A stretch of 64,000 nt of DNA from Spirosoma oryzae (GCF_003002825.1 NZ_PVTE01000006.1:268010-332009), one strand, 5' to 3'; numbered from the stretch's first letter, positions 31,326 through 41,694 are shown. The notes: generated by a model not told the origin, from the letters alone. Numbers and translations are program-made.

Positions 31326-33407
31326 ATGTCAAAATTCAACAAAAAGCGCACTACCCCCCCGGTAACGCGCCCAAAACCGGCTGTCACGACCGTGGATCAG
31401 TCCGTTTCTGAAATCCAGGCCGTCGAACGGAGTGAGCCGCTGACGGATTCTGCCGAGCCGGGGTTTACGCTGATTCGGTTCGATCGCCGGACGAAGTGGT
31501 ACATGGGCATCGTGACGGGGTTGTTTCTGTTACTGTCGTTGCTGAAAATTCATACGCTGTCGGTGGCGATGTGGAATCAACTGATTCCGGATGGATCGGA
31601 TGCCCGACGGGGGCTGTTGCGGGGCCAACCGCAAGCCATCCGCATGGACGATTACGCCGTCTGGGTGCCGAACACGCTTTCCAACAGCAACAAAGGGTTT
31701 CCGGTAGTGAATGAAGCACTCGGTGGCGAGAAGATTGCGCTGCTTAATTCACCCGCCTACCATCCGCTCATGCTTTTCAAGCCACTGATGTGGGGGCATT
31801 TCTTTCTGGGCCAGGAACAGGCCGTTGCCTGGCAGGTCAACTTCAATTATTTTACCGTATTGCTACTGCCTTTTCTGCTGTTCATGCTACTGACCGGTAA
31901 CAACTTTGTGCTGTCGGTATTCGGGAGCCTGTGGTTATGGATGTCGTCGGCGTCGCAGATGTGGAACGGTGGCTGTGACATGGCGGTCGGCTTGTTTTCA
32001 TTGCTGTTTGTCAGCGGGGTGTACATTCTGTTTGGCAAACAGGGGCTGGTCGGTAAAATCGGCTGGGGACTCCTGTTTGGCTGGTCGCTGCTCTGTTCGC
32101 TGATGCTGGTGTACCCGCCGTTTCAGGTGCCGCTGGGCTACACGTTTCTGATTCTGTTTGTGGCGTACTGCCTGCAACATCGGGATCAGTTTCGCTTCGA
32201 TGCTGACCAGTGGACGGCTATTGGCGTGGGGGCCGGAACGCTGGCACTACTGGGCGCTCTATTCGTGCTCTGGTACGGCGATCTGAAGCCAACTGTCGAC
32301 GCGATGGTCAACACGGTGTATCCGGGACGCCGGTCGGAGTCGGGCGGAACCGGCTTTATCGCGAACTGGTATTCGGAATACTATTCGTGGCTGATTAGCC
32401 CGCAACGGTACCCCAAAAGCTGGCTCAACATTTGCGAACTATCGCACTACCTCACGTTCACCCCGGTCATTGCGGCCAGCCTGCTGGTGTATTTCGTCGT
32501 GAAGCGCAAGGTCGACTGGATGCTGGCGCTGCTGGCAATCTGGATTCTGGCGCAGGTTGTATGGATTGAATACGGCTGGCCGAAATGGCTGGCGGAATCG
32601 ACGCTGATGAGTATGAGCCCAACCCGCCGGACGCAGGTGCCGTTGGGGGTATCGGGCGTAATACTGACGATCATATATCTCGCGTACATCAATCGACATC
32701 AGCTCGTGACAAGTCTGGGTGCAAAGGTGCTGGCCATCGCGGGCGCGTTTGGCTTTGTACTGTACACGGCCTATGTCAATCTGAACGATACCGAAGGACT
32801 TTTCCGCTCCTACCAGCTGTTTCTGCCCGTGCTCTTCTTCACGTTCCTGAACGTGCTGCTGCTGATCAACATACAGGTGAAATACCGCACGGTGCTGTTT
32901 GCCGGAGCGGTGGTGCTGTATCTGCTGCCTAACCTGGGATTTAACCCGGTCGCCGTCGGACTGGCCCCGATCACACAGCACACTATTTATAAAACCGTGC
33001 AGGAGATCGACAGGAAAGATCCCGGTAAGCGCTGGGCCGTGTTCGGTAGTCAGTATATCTCGTATCTGGTGACGGCCACGGGAGTCGACCTGCTGTCGGG
33101 CGTGAAAACGTTACCCGTTCGGCCCATTATGCGCGTACTTGACCCCACTGCCAAACGGGATTCTGCCTATAACCGATATGCCCATACCGTGTATCAGACG
33201 TACATCGACGGGCGCGACAGCGTGATTATTCAGCAGAGTTTCGAAGATGCGTATACGGTTGCGATGGACCCCTGTTCCCCTCGCTTTAAGCAGCTGAAAG
33301 TTAAATACCTCATTTTCGATCGGGAGCCGCAGCCGGTAGAGGTGCGCTGCGCCAAACTCGTCAGTAACATGGGGTCGATCAAAATTTACGAACGTACCGA
33401 CGAATGA
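31326..33407 (+). CDS. Large polytopic membrane protein, possibly GT-C-like
   Basis: 693 residues from MSKFNKKRTTPPV. A cytoplasmic Lys/Pro-rich lead of about 60 residues is followed by 11-13 helices (from WYMGIVTGLFLLLSLLKI) and a soluble C-terminal domain of about 130 residues. The first loop holds an acidic/Arg stretch (DGSDARRGLLRGQPQAIRMDD) in the place where GT-C glycosyltransferases keep catalytic acids, but no known motif is certain. The next gene overlaps by 4 bp (ATGA), tying it to a GT2 enzyme. A role in making or modifying lipid-linked glycan is an inference. An upstream in-frame start at 31176 was rejected. Confidence 0.72.
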   Translation: MSKFNKKRTTPPVTRPKPAVTTVDQSVSEIQAVERSEPLTDSAEPGFTLIRFDRRTKWYMGIVTGLFLLLSLLKIHTLSVAMWNQLIPDGSDARRGLLRGQPQAIRMDDYAVWVPNTLSNSNKGFPVVNEALGGEKIALLNSPAYHPLMLFKPLMWGHFFLGQEQAVAWQVNFNYFTVLLLPFLLFMLLTGNNFVLSVFGSLWLWMSSASQMWNGGCDMAVGLFSLLFVSGVYILFGKQGLVGKIGWGLLFGWSLLCSLMLVYPPFQVPLGYTFLILFVAYCLQHRDQFRFDADQWTAIGVGAGTLALLGALFVLWYGDLKPTVDAMVNTVYPGRRSESGGTGFIANWYSEYYSWLISPQRYPKSWLNICELSHYLTFTPVIAASLLVYFVVKRKVDWMLALLAIWILAQVVWIEYGWPKWLAESTLMSMSPTRRTQVPLGVSGVILTIIYLAYINRHQLVTSLGAKVLAIAGAFGFVLYTAYVNLNDTEGLFRSYQLFLPVLFFTFLNVLLLINIQVKYRTVLFAGAVVLYLLPNLGFNPVAVGLAPITQHTIYKTVQEIDRKDPGKRWAVFGSQYISYLVTATGVDLLSGVKTLPVRPIMRVLDPTAKRDSAYNRYAHTVYQTYIDGRDSVIIQQSFEDAYTVAMDPCSPRFKQLKVKYLIFDREPQPVEVRCAKLVSNMGSIKIYERTDE

Positions 33408-34159
33408 GTCCGACGCCAGCACCGCGCATTCTGATCGTCATTCCCTGCTACAACGAGGAAGCGTCCATCGTGTCGGTGGTCAACGACGTAGCGCAGGCCC
33501 GGCACCAATCGGGACTGGTGCTCGACACACTGGTTGTCAACGATTGCTCGACCGACGGGACACTGGTACAACTGCAAACGTTGCCCGGCTGTAACTACCT
33601 CAACCTGCCTGTTAACCTAGGCATCGGCGGGGCAATGCAGGCGGGCTATCGCTACGCGTACCGACACGGCTACGATATGGCTGTGCAGATGGATGGCGAT
33701 GGGCAGCATCCGGCAGATGAGCTCCCCAAACTGCTGGCTCCATTGCTGGCTGATAAGGCTGACGTTGTGATTGGGTCCCGCTTTCTGGAACGAACGGGTT
33801 TTCAGTCGACGGCCGTTCGGCGAATCGGTATCAACTATTTCCGCCGGCTAAACCGCTGGCTTATCGGGCAGACCGTTCACGACAGCACGTCGGGCTTCCG
33901 GGCATTCAACCGCCGGACGCTCGCGATTGTCGACCGATATTATCCCGACGAGTACCCTGAGCCGGAAGCTATCGTTCAGTTTGGCCTGCACCAGCTGCGC
34001 ATTCAGGAAGTACCGGTGCAGATGCGGGAACGGCAGGGGGGCGTGTCGTCGATCAACACGGGCCGTGCGTTCTACTATATGCTCAAAGTGACGCTCGGTA
34101 TCTTATTTGTCTACATTCGGCTTCGTGGTCGCAGGACCCTGACGCCCTTAGCTGGCTGA
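33404..34159 (+). CDS. Glycosyltransferase family 2 (DPM1/polyprenyl-phosphate type)
   Basis: 251 residues, GT-A fold. The nucleotide-binding start is ILIVIPCYNEEASI, followed by DCSTDGT, GGAMQAGYRYA and the metal-binding MDGDGQHPADELPKL. STSGFRAFNRR lies in the acceptor part, and a hydrophobic helix (FYYMLKVTLGILFVYIRL) ends the protein. This layout is like enzymes that load sugars onto polyprenyl phosphate, the donor used by GT-C transferases, which fits its 4-bp overlap with the large membrane protein upstream. The DUF2304 gene follows after 1 bp. Confidence 0.9.
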   Translation: MSPTPAPRILIVIPCYNEEASIVSVVNDVAQARHQSGLVLDTLVVNDCSTDGTLVQLQTLPGCNYLNLPVNLGIGGAMQAGYRYAYRHGYDMAVQMDGDGQHPADELPKLLAPLLADKADVVIGSRFLERTGFQSTAVRRIGINYFRRLNRWLIGQTVHDSTSGFRAFNRRTLAIVDRYYPDEYPEPEAIVQFGLHQLRIQEVPVQMRERQGGVSSINTGRAFYYMLKVTLGILFVYIRLRGRRTLTPLAG

Positions 34160-34160
34160 C

Positions 34161-34559
34161 ATGGAAACGATTCCTATAACCATACAGATTGTCAGCATCA
34201 CCGGCGCACTGCTGTTCATGCTGACCATCTTCCGGCTGATTGTCCGGGGTAAGTTGCGCGAGGAGTACTCGATTATCTGGATCGTCTGTACGGTACTGCT
34301 GATCGTATTTTCAATCTGGCGCCGGGGCCTGGAGCAGATCGCTACGCTATTGGGCGTATTCTATCCACCTTCGCTGATCTTTCTGGCGGCCCTGTCGGCC
34401 ATGCTGGTCTTTCTCGTTCACCTGTCGGTCGTAATCTCGAAACTACAGAATCAGATCAAGGATATAACGCACGAGATGGCTTATCTGCGGCAGGATCTGG
34501 AACGACTGAAGGCACAGCAGGAGACACGCGCGACTCCGTCTGAACCCGTAGTGCCATGA
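34161..34559 (+). CDS. DUF2304 membrane protein
   Basis: 132 residues with three helices (about 5-24, 36-52 and 70-92) and a C-terminal coiled coil (VISKLQNQIKDITHEMAYLRQDLERLK). The motif REEYSIIWIV between helices 1 and 2 is the DUF2304 hallmark. These proteins are found beside GT2 enzymes in surface polysaccharide clusters and probably assist them at the membrane. The end overlaps the next GT2 gene by 4 bp. Confidence 0.88.
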   Translation: METIPITIQIVSITGALLFMLTIFRLIVRGKLREEYSIIWIVCTVLLIVFSIWRRGLEQIATLLGVFYPPSLIFLAALSAMLVFLVHLSVVISKLQNQIKDITHEMAYLRQDLERLKAQQETRATPSEPVVP

Positions 34560-35323
34560 CGTTACCGACGATTACAGTCATTACGCCGTCGTACAACCAG
34601 GGTGACTTTATCCGGCAAACGGTCGAATCGGTACTGTCGCAGGGATACCCGCACCTGGACTACATCGTGATGGATGGTGCCTCGACCGATAATACGCTCA
34701 GTGTATTGAAAGCCTACGAGTCGCAACTGACACTGATTTCCGAACCGGATCGGGGGCAGACCGACGCGATCAATAAGGGCCTGCGACGGGCAACGGGCGA
34801 GATCGTCTGCTGGCTCAACTCCGATGACTATTTTCTGCCCGGTGCCCTGCTGCGCGTCGGAACCTATTTCGCCACTCATCCCGATAGCGACTGGCTTACG
34901 GCTGACTGCCTGATCGTCGATGCCGTTGGTACACCTATTCAGCAACCAATCCGGTATTACAAGCTGCTGCTGCGAAGTCTACCGAACCAGGCTTATCTGG
35001 GCCTGACGAATGCGGTGTGTCAACCCGCGACATTCTGGCGACGTTCGGTTCACGAACGGGTAGGGTACCTGAACGAAAACCTGCACTTTACGATGGACTA
35101 CGACTTCTGGTTACGCCTGGCGCAGCAGAGTCCGCCGGCGGTGTTGCGGGAACCGACGTCGGCCTTTCGCATTCATGGGCAGTCAAAAGGGGGGCAGCAA
35201 TACGTCGAACAGTTTTTGGAAGATGAACAGACAATGCAGTTGTATACCCGCTCGGCGCTGACCCGGTGGTTGCACCGACGGCACAATCGACTGATCGTTG
35301 GTTTGTATAAGCTATTAAAATAA
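34556..35323 (+). CDS. Glycosyltransferase family 2
   Basis: 255 residues. GT-A features: ITVITPSYNQGDFIRQTVES at the N-terminus, IVMDGASTDNTL, the DRGQTDAINKGL segment and the DxD-like LNSDDYF near residue 90. DYDFWLRLAQ in the C-terminal half is a usual acceptor-side motif. It adds one sugar in surface-glycan assembly; donor and acceptor are unknown. It follows DUF2304 with a 4-bp overlap. Confidence 0.9.
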   Translation: MTLPTITVITPSYNQGDFIRQTVESVLSQGYPHLDYIVMDGASTDNTLSVLKAYESQLTLISEPDRGQTDAINKGLRRATGEIVCWLNSDDYFLPGALLRVGTYFATHPDSDWLTADCLIVDAVGTPIQQPIRYYKLLLRSLPNQAYLGLTNAVCQPATFWRRSVHERVGYLNENLHFTMDYDFWLRLAQQSPPAVLREPTSAFRIHGQSKGGQQYVEQFLEDEQTMQLYTRSALTRWLHRRHNRLIVGLYKLLK

Positions 35324-35410
35324 GATTCACTGGCAGGGCGTAGGCGGATTGGCTTCGTACCTATAGCCCGGCTATCGAAACCCCACTCGCCTGATTAGCT
35401 GGTAGTCCTG

Positions 35411-36619
35411 ATGAACCTGAAGCAGTCGATACGCCTGTTGAAAACATCGCCCTGGCTGCGACCCGTATTGCTCGGTATCGACCTGGTGCTCTGGTTGGTC
35501 GATACCGTGGCGATACTGACGACGCGTCGACAGGCACCGGAGAAACCAACGTTGGCGATTCTCAAATTCGACGCGCTGGGCGACTACCTGATGCTGCGGG
35601 CCTACGTACGCCAGCTGCGTGCCCACCCCGACTATGAGGCATACGCGTTTTGCCTGGTTGGAAATGCGGCCTTTCGGCAAATGGCGGAGTTTGCCGACGC
35701 CGACCTGTTCGACAGCTTTCACTGGATCGACATCTACAAACTGTCTACCCAACCACTGTATCGACTACAAATAGGTCGCAAGCTGCATCAGTTAGGTTTT
35801 GCTGTAACGTTCACGCCAACGTACAGCCGGGTACTGGTGCTGGACGACTTCATAACGCGCGTCTGCAATGCCGAAGCGCGTATTGGCTGCGTAACCGATC
35901 TGGCGAACACAACGGCGCTGGAGGCCAGTTGGGGTAATCGCTACTATACCAGCCTGTTACCTACCGATGCCGCCGTGGTATTCGAAGCCGAGCGGAATCG
36001 GCAAGTGTTCAGCCAACTGCTTGGTCAGCCGGTGCCCCTGCTACCCTTGCAATTACCAGCTGTTTCGGTGACGCACGTAGCATTACCCAGCACGTTCGTC
36101 ATTGTATCGCCGGGGGCGGGGGCACCCGACAAAATCTGGCCGATGCGCCGATTTGCGGATGTGCTGATCGTATTGCACCAACTACGGCCGGACTGGTCGG
36201 TACTGGTAACGGGAACGGCGGCCGAGACTTACCTGTACGACGAGTTAAAAACCCACTTGCCAGCCAATCTGCCCGTGCAATCGCTGATGGGGAAGCTGTC
36301 GCAGGGAGAATTGATCGGTGTCGTACAAAAGGCCCGGTTGGTGCTGGCGAATGATTCGGGTATCGTTCACATTGCCGCGTCAGTCGGTACGCCCTGCCTG
36401 TCACTGTCGGCGGGGAAATCAATTGTTCGCTGGCATCCGTATCCAGCGGCTATCGCCCCCTACATCCGGCATGTTTATCCCGCTTTCTTCGACGACTGGA
36501 TGCACCGTTTGCCAGCAATAGCCCCAACCGTCGTTGCCGAAGCCCCGGTACCTGTCGATAGCCTGACTACCGACCGGGTGACGCAGGCACTATGGCAGTT
36601 GCTGGCGGAGATCGACTAG
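35411..36619 (+). CDS. Glycosyltransferase family 9 (heptosyltransferase-like)
   Basis: 402 residues of GT-B fold. The N-terminal domain holds ILKFDALGDYLMLRAYVRQL, the place where WaaC/WaaF-type enzymes bind acceptor. The C-terminal domain has VSPGAGAPDKIWPMRRFADVL and ARLVLANDSGIVHIAASVGTP, the ADP-heptose-binding core. It probably adds a sugar to an LPS-core-like or other surface glycan. It follows the GT2 gene by 87 bp on the same strand, and its 3' end overlaps the convergent transferase gene by 4 bp. Confidence 0.9.
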   Translation: MNLKQSIRLLKTSPWLRPVLLGIDLVLWLVDTVAILTTRRQAPEKPTLAILKFDALGDYLMLRAYVRQLRAHPDYEAYAFCLVGNAAFRQMAEFADADLFDSFHWIDIYKLSTQPLYRLQIGRKLHQLGFAVTFTPTYSRVLVLDDFITRVCNAEARIGCVTDLANTTALEASWGNRYYTSLLPTDAAVVFEAERNRQVFSQLLGQPVPLLPLQLPAVSVTHVALPSTFVIVSPGAGAPDKIWPMRRFADVLIVLHQLRPDWSVLVTGTAAETYLYDELKTHLPANLPVQSLMGKLSQGELIGVVQKARLVLANDSGIVHIAASVGTPCLSLSAGKSIVRWHPYPAAIAPYIRHVYPAFFDDWMHRLPAIAPTVVAEAPVPVDSLTTDRVTQALWQLLAEID

Positions 36620-37518
36620 CGTTTTACCAGTCCCATCAGCGAAAAATATCCCCATTCCAGGATACGCATATACCAGGGTTGCCGGTGAATATGCGTAGCG
36701 TCGTACCAGTCGGCTTCTGTATTGATGGCGACCGTGGATGGGTGAACAAGTGGTAATTCGAGCGGAGCCGCAGTCAGGTCGGCCAGCCAGTTCGGCTTTC
36801 GAACGGTATGGGTCGCGCCCAGACCGAACCCGATATTGGTAACCTGACTGACGCGGGGCACAATCGACAGGCCGTTGTGTCGGCGAATCGCGACCAGCCA
36901 TTGCACATCCCAAGTGTCGAGTCGACCCGCGATTACCTCACCCAGCAGCCACCGCTGCCGTTGGTTGAAGTACGGCGCTGCCAGCGACACGTTGCTGGCG
37001 TTCTCGGTAGGGTCGACAGCGTAGTACTGCCACGCCCGACGCCAGGTGGCCCAGCCCCAGATAGACGCAAAGCCCGAGAAGTAGTACGAAGCGCCGGCTG
37101 TTACGTCTCGCCGTGCCTGAAACGTAATACCGCTGATGTGCATGACCCGGTCATCGTCGCGGTACCGGTCGAGCAGGTCGGTGCAGAACGAAAAAAATGG
37201 TTGCTCCGGCAGGCAGTCATCTTCCAGAATGATGCCCGCGTCGACCTGCGCGAAGAACCAGTCGATCGCTGACGACACCGCCCGCTTACAACCCAGGTTC
37301 TGCTCCCGAAACAGGGTGCGTACCTCACAATCCCAGTCGACCTGATGGACAACCTGACGAGTTTGCGCGCACAGCATAGCCTCCCCCGATTTGGTTGGCC
37401 GGGGGCCGTCGGCAGCGATGAAGAGTTGGGCGGGGCGGGCCTGCCGAATCTGTTCGAAGACAAGCTGCGTGGTATCGGGTCGGTTAAAGATCAGAAACAG
37501 AACAGGAGCGGTGGGCAT
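36616..37518 (-). CDS. GT-A-fold glycosyltransferase
   Basis: 300 residues. It starts APVLFLIFNRPDTTQLVFEQIRQ and carries the nucleotide-sugar pocket ADGPRP, NLGCKRAV and the DxD-like GIILEDDCLP near residue 118, then FFSFCTDLLDRYRDDDRVMHISG. This is the pattern of hemolytic-protein-HlpA-like and related nucleotide-diphospho-sugar transferases. FASIWGWATWRRAW is a typical downstream motif. It is convergent with the GT9 gene and upstream of nothing on its own strand, so it is probably a separate unit of the same glycan cluster. Confidence 0.82.
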   Translation of the reverse strand: MPTAPVLFLIFNRPDTTQLVFEQIRQARPAQLFIAADGPRPTKSGEAMLCAQTRQVVHQVDWDCEVRTLFREQNLGCKRAVSSAIDWFFAQVDAGIILEDDCLPEQPFFSFCTDLLDRYRDDDRVMHISGITFQARRDVTAGASYYFSGFASIWGWATWRRAWQYYAVDPTENASNVSLAAPYFNQRQRWLLGEVIAGRLDTWDVQWLVAIRRHNGLSIVPRVSQVTNIGFGLGATHTVRKPNWLADLTAAPLELPLVHPSTVAINTEADWYDATHIHRQPWYMRILEWGYFSLMGLVKR

Positions 37519-37626
37519 ATGAACGGAATTACAATGTACGGCTTACGGGGTTCAGTGGTTTATCGTACGGTGGTTGTCCTGCGATACGGGGCTCGTTACA
37601 GACTATAAGACCGTATACCGAAAAGC

Positions 37627-38430
37627 TCAAACCGTCAGTCGACCTGCCTGTGTACGTTGTTCGAGCAGCGCTGCGTCGGACACGGTCTTGCTCTTTAGAA
37701 ATAGCCGAAGTACCGATGCCAGACCAAACCGGCCGGCGGCCACTAACAGAGGAAATACCAGCGGGGGGAACGGCTTACGCGTGTACAGATGGTAGTTGAG
37801 CAAGTTGTAATAATGCAACCCCACCTGTTTACCCAGGTAAGCCAGCGTTTCGGGGCGGTAGAGGGCCACATGCTGCCCGTGGTGTGGTGCGTAATACCAC
37901 CAGTCGGTTACTGCCGGGGCCGGAGTAGGGCAGGGCTGGGTCGTGAAAAATACGTTGTCGGTATACGCCAGGATCTTGCGCAACTCGTCGGCGGGATGGA
38001 CGAAATGCTCAAAGCATTCAAAGGCTGTCGCCAGTTCATACCGGTCGGCGGTGTTGGCCGGTAGGGGAGCCTCGAATCCTTTCGCCAGCAGGTTCGGGGC
38101 GTACGGGTCGGTTGTATAAAAATCAAAACCGGCATCGCGCATGTAGCGGGTCAAGACGCCGTACCCGCCAGCATAATCGACGAACCGCCCGGACCGATTG
38201 AAGAGGAAAAACAGGAGCGCAATGGCCGAGTCGCCCAGTACCTGCCCACGGCGAAGCGTTCCCGTATCGGTCGTCGTGAACGCGCTTTGGTAGGCTTCAT
38301 CGAGCCAATAAGGCGTTTCGGTCTGCACGAACCGGCAGGTCGGGCATTCGTAGTAAGCGATAGCATACTTGCTCAGGATCGTCGCCCGAAACAGTACATT
38401 AGTTTGACTGGCACAGATTCGGCAGGTCAT
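37627..38430 (-). CDS. Class I SAM-dependent methyltransferase with N-terminal zinc motif
   Basis: 267 residues. The N-terminus has CRIC...CPTC (about C3-C6 and C29-C32), a zinc-binding motif common in methyltransferases of sugar and cell-surface pathways. The SAM site is FVDYAGGYGVLTRYMRDAGFDFYTTDPYAP, and an acidic segment ECFEHFVHP follows. It probably methylates a nucleotide sugar or glycan end. It is oriented towards the GT-A-like gene (108-bp gap) and may be co-transcribed with it. Confidence 0.85.
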   Translation of the reverse strand: MTCRICASQTNVLFRATILSKYAIAYYECPTCRFVQTETPYWLDEAYQSAFTTTDTGTLRRGQVLGDSAIALLFFLFNRSGRFVDYAGGYGVLTRYMRDAGFDFYTTDPYAPNLLAKGFEAPLPANTADRYELATAFECFEHFVHPADELRKILAYTDNVFFTTQPCPTPAPAVTDWWYYAPHHGQHVALYRPETLAYLGKQVGLHYYNLLNYHLYTRKPFPPLVFPLLVAAGRFGLASVLRLFLKSKTVSDAALLEQRTQAGRLTV

Positions 38431-38440
38431 TTTTTAGAAA

Positions 38441-38520
38441 CACGGTTTACAGATTTCGGTCTACAGACGCAGTAGCGGGCGGATTATGAACCATCAGCCG
38501 CAAACCGTATACCGTAAACG
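38441..38520. repeat. Imperfect inverted repeat, family E, copy 1
   Basis: The stretch GGTTTACAGATTTCGGTCT near 38444-38462 and AAACCGTATACCGTAAACG near 38502-38520 are imperfect complements. They resemble the better-preserved copy at 42696-42776. It occupies most of the gap between the methyltransferase and gcvP. Confidence 0.45.
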
Positions 38521-38582
38521 GATTACCGCCGAAAGTACTGCTTGTTTTTGGGGGCGGCAAGTCCGTAGTGGCAGCTTTTGCG

Positions 38583-38590
38583 TACCTTTG
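38583..38590 (+). promoter_or_regulatory. Bacteroidetes-type -7 box for gcvP
   Basis: TACCTTTG fits TAnnTTTG and lies 36 bp before the ATG at 38627. Confidence 0.45.
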
Positions 38591-38626
38591 CGTTTTGACA
38601 GACAGACAACCAAGGGCCACCCCGGC

Positions 38627-41506
38627 ATGAAACTGAATCTTCTTCCAACAGACGTATTTGAAGACCGTCATCACGGTCAAACCGACGCGGCTCAGGCCGA
38701 TATGCTTCGTACCGTTGGCGTAGCCACCCTCGATGAACTGATCGATCAGACTGTACCCGCAGCGATTCGGCTACAGGCTCCACTCGATCTGCCTGCTCCT
38801 AAAACGGAAGCCCAATTTCTGGCTGATTTCCGCAAACTAGCGTCTCAAAACAAGATTTTTAAGTCATACATCGGTATGGGGTATTACGATACCCTGACGC
38901 CGAACGTGATTCTTCGCAATATTCTGGAAAACCCGGCCTGGTACACGGCCTACACGCCCTACCAGGCGGAGATTGCGCAGGGACGACTGGAAGCACTCCT
39001 GAATTTCCAGACTGTCGTATCCGATCTGACCGGGATGGACCTGGCCAATGCCTCGCTGCTCGATGAAGCAACGGCGGCTGCCGAAGCCATGAACCTCCTG
39101 TTTGCCACGCGCCCGGCAAGCCGGAAAAATGCAACGACCTTCTTCGTGTCCGAACGGTGCCACCCGCAGACGATCGACGTCATCAAAACCCGCGCAACGC
39201 CCGTCGGTATCAGCGTACTGGTTGGCGATCATCAGCGGGCCGATCTGACGAAAGGTGATATCTTTGGGATGCTCCTTCAATACCCGGCTACCGATGGTTC
39301 AGTATTCGATTACACCGACCTGATTGCGTCAGCGCACGAACTGGGTATTACGGTGGCCGTTGCCGCCGACCTGCTGGCCCTGACGTTACTCACCCCGCCG
39401 GGTGAAATGGGGGCCGACGTCGTTGTTGGTTCGGCACAGCGGTTTGGCGTTCCCATGGGCTTCGGTGGGCCACACGCGGCTTTCTTCGCCACCCGCGATA
39501 GTTTCAAACGTCAGATTCCGGGTCGTATCATCGGGGTATCGCAGGATGCGGCCGGTAAGCCGGCCCTGCGGATGGCGTTGCAGACGCGCGAACAGCATAT
39601 CCGGCGCGAGAAAGCAACCTCGAACATCTGTACGGCGCAGGTACTGCTGGCGGTGATGGCGGGTAGCTACGCCGTATACCACGGTCCGGCCCGCCTGCGC
39701 GCAATCGGCGAGCACGTGCATGGGCTGACCAGTCTGTTCGCAACGGCATTGCAGCAGAGCGGTATGAGTCTGACAACGGAAGCGTATTTCGATACCATCA
39801 CCGTTCGGGTCGACGATGTAGAGTCGCTCCGCAAATCGGCGCGGGCGGCACAGCTGAACCTGCACTACCACGCGGACGACGAGCACGTCAGCATTTCGTT
39901 CGATGAAGCCAAGACATTGGCCGATGTAGCGGAACTGCTCAACGTATTCGGCGTAAAAGCAGACCTCGATGCGCTGGTGGCTAACCTGGAAATTAGCTGG
40001 CCGGAGCGACTGATCCGTACATCGGACTACCTGACGCACCCGGTGTTCAACACCCACCACACCGAGCACGAGATGCTTCGGTACCTGAAATCACTCGAAG
40101 AAAAAGACCTCTCGCTGGTTCACTCGATGATTTCGCTGGGTAGCTGTACGATGAAACTCAACGCTACCGCCGAAATGATTCCGGTAACGTGGCCTGAGTT
40201 CGGCAAGCTTCACCCATTTGCGCCGAAAGACCAGACGACGGGCTATCAGCAACTGTTTGCCGATCTGAACAAGTGGCTTTGTACCATCACCGGTTTTGCG
40301 GCTATGTCGCTGCAACCCAACTCGGGCGCGCAGGGTGAGTACGCGGGGCTGATGGTTATTCGGGCGTATCACGAAAGCCGGGGCGACAATCACCGGACGG
40401 TGTCGCTGATTCCGCAATCGGCACACGGTACCAATCCCGCCAGTGCGGTGATGGCCGGTATGAAAGTCGTGATCGTAAAATGCGATGAGCGGGGTAATAT
40501 CGACGTGGCTGATCTGAAAGCAAAAGCGGAACAGTACAGCAACGACCTGTCTTGCCTGATGGTTACCTACCCATCGACGCACGGTGTGTTTGAAGAAAGT
40601 ATCAAAGAGATCTGTGACGTCATCCATCAGCATGGTGGGCAGGTGTACATGGACGGCGCGAATATGAATGCGCAGGTTGGTCTGACGTCGCCCGCTACGA
40701 TCGGTGCGGACGTTTGTCACCTGAACCTGCACAAAACCTTCTGCATTCCCCACGGTGGTGGTGGACCGGGCATGGGGCCGATTGGCGTTGCCGAGCAACT
40801 CGTTCCGTTCCTGCCGGGTCACGCGGTGGTAAAAACGGGTGGTAATGAAGCTATCCCAGCGGTATCGGCTGCCCCGTATGGATCGGCCAGTATTCTGACC
40901 ATTTCATACGCCTACATCGCGATGATGGGGGGCGAAGGACTGACCCGTGCGACCAAGCAGGCTATTCTGAATGCAAACTATATCAAAGCGCGGCTTGAAG
41001 GTCATTACGAAACGCTGTACAGCGGTGCCAACGGCCGCGCTGCACACGAAATGATCATCGAGTGCCGTCCGTTCAAATCGGCGGCTGGTGTGGAAGTAGA
41101 AGACATTGCCAAGCGGTTGATGGACTACGGTTTCCACGCGCCGACCGTTTCGTTCCCGGTTGCGGGTACGCTGATGATCGAGCCGACCGAATCCGAATCA
41201 AAAGCTGAACTCGACCGGTTCTGCGACGCGATGATCGCCATCCGCGAAGAGATTCGTGAAATCGAGGCCGGTACGGCTGACAAGGCAGATAACGTACTGA
41301 AACATGCGCCCCACACGGCTACTGTCGTGTTGTCGGACAATTGGAATCGGTCATATAGTCGTGAGAAAGCGGTTTATCCGTTGCCGTACGTTCGGGCTCG
41401 TAAGTTCTGGCCAAGCGTAAGCCGGATCGATTCGGCTTTCGGCGACCGGAACCTCGTCTGCGCCTGCGTCCCTACCGAAGCCTACGCCGAAGAAGCAGCC
41501 ATGTAG
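38627..41506 (+). CDS. gcvP: Glycine dehydrogenase (decarboxylating), P protein
   Basis: 959 residues, full length for the single-chain type (N and C halves fused). It decarboxylates glycine with PLP and passes the aminomethyl group to the H protein of the glycine cleavage system. The N-terminal half has [20 protein letters not shown] and the C-terminal half carries the PLP lysine in [18 protein letters not shown] (K703). The start at 38627 was chosen over an in-frame ATG at 38486, since a -7 box and family length support it. It is a single gene; gcvT and gcvH are not in the window. A perfect hairpin follows. Confidence 0.97.
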   Translation: MKLNLLPTDVFEDRHHGQTDAAQADMLRTVGVATLDELIDQTVPAAIRLQAPLDLPAPKTEAQFLADFRKLASQNKIFKSYIGMGYYDTLTPNVILRNILENPAWYTAYTPYQAEIAQGRLEALLNFQTVVSDLTGMDLANASLLDEATAAAEAMNLLFATRPASRKNATTFFVSERCHPQTIDVIKTRATPVGISVLVGDHQRADLTKGDIFGMLLQYPATDGSVFDYTDLIASAHELGITVAVAADLLALTLLTPPGEMGADVVVGSAQRFGVPMGFGGPHAAFFATRDSFKRQIPGRIIGVSQDAAGKPALRMALQTREQHIRREKATSNICTAQVLLAVMAGSYAVYHGPARLRAIGEHVHGLTSLFATALQQSGMSLTTEAYFDTITVRVDDVESLRKSARAAQLNLHYHADDEHVSISFDEAKTLADVAELLNVFGVKADLDALVANLEISWPERLIRTSDYLTHPVFNTHHTEHEMLRYLKSLEEKDLSLVHSMISLGSCTMKLNATAEMIPVTWPEFGKLHPFAPKDQTTGYQQLFADLNKWLCTITGFAAMSLQPNSGAQGEYAGLMVIRAYHESRGDNHRTVSLIPQSAHGTNPASAVMAGMKVVIVKCDERGNIDVADLKAKAEQYSNDLSCLMVTYPSTHGVFEESIKEICDVIHQHGGQVYMDGANMNAQVGLTSPATIGADVCHLNLHKTFCIPHGGGGPGMGPIGVAEQLVPFLPGHAVVKTGGNEAIPAVSAAPYGSASILTISYAYIAMMGGEGLTRATKQAILNANYIKARLEGHYETLYSGANGRAAHEMIIECRPFKSAAGVEVEDIAKRLMDYGFHAPTVSFPVAGTLMIEPTESESKAELDRFCDAMIAIREEIREIEAGTADKADNVLKHAPHTATVVLSDNWNRSYSREKAVYPLPYVRARKFWPSVSRIDSAFGDRNLVCACVPTEAYAEEAAM

Positions 41507-41552
41507 AGACAATACCGGCGACCCGTTGCGTCTCATCTACCGGATAGTTTTG

Positions 41553-41604
41553 TAACGATATAATAAGGGGGCAACTACACAGTTGCCCCCTTATTATATC
41601 GTTA
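41553..41604 (+). terminator. gcvP terminator, 24-bp perfect hairpin
   Basis: Arms 41553-41576 and 41581-41604 are perfect complements with a 4-nt loop (ACAC). The GGGGGCAACT end forms a strong stem top. Confidence 0.8.
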
Positions 41605-41635
41605 TGAATTGAAACAGACCCTATTATACCGAATG

Positions 41636-41683
41636 TTTGAACAGAACGGGGTAGCCTGCCTAGGCTACCCCGTTCTGTTCAAA
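41636..41683 (-). terminator. Terminator after atpC, 22-bp hairpin
   Basis: Arms 41636-41657 and 41662-41683 are perfect complements with a GCCT loop, flanked by TTTG/CAAA. It lies 12 bp past the atpC stop, back to back with the gcvP terminator. Confidence 0.8.
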
Positions 41684-41694
41684 CTAGTTTGTCC

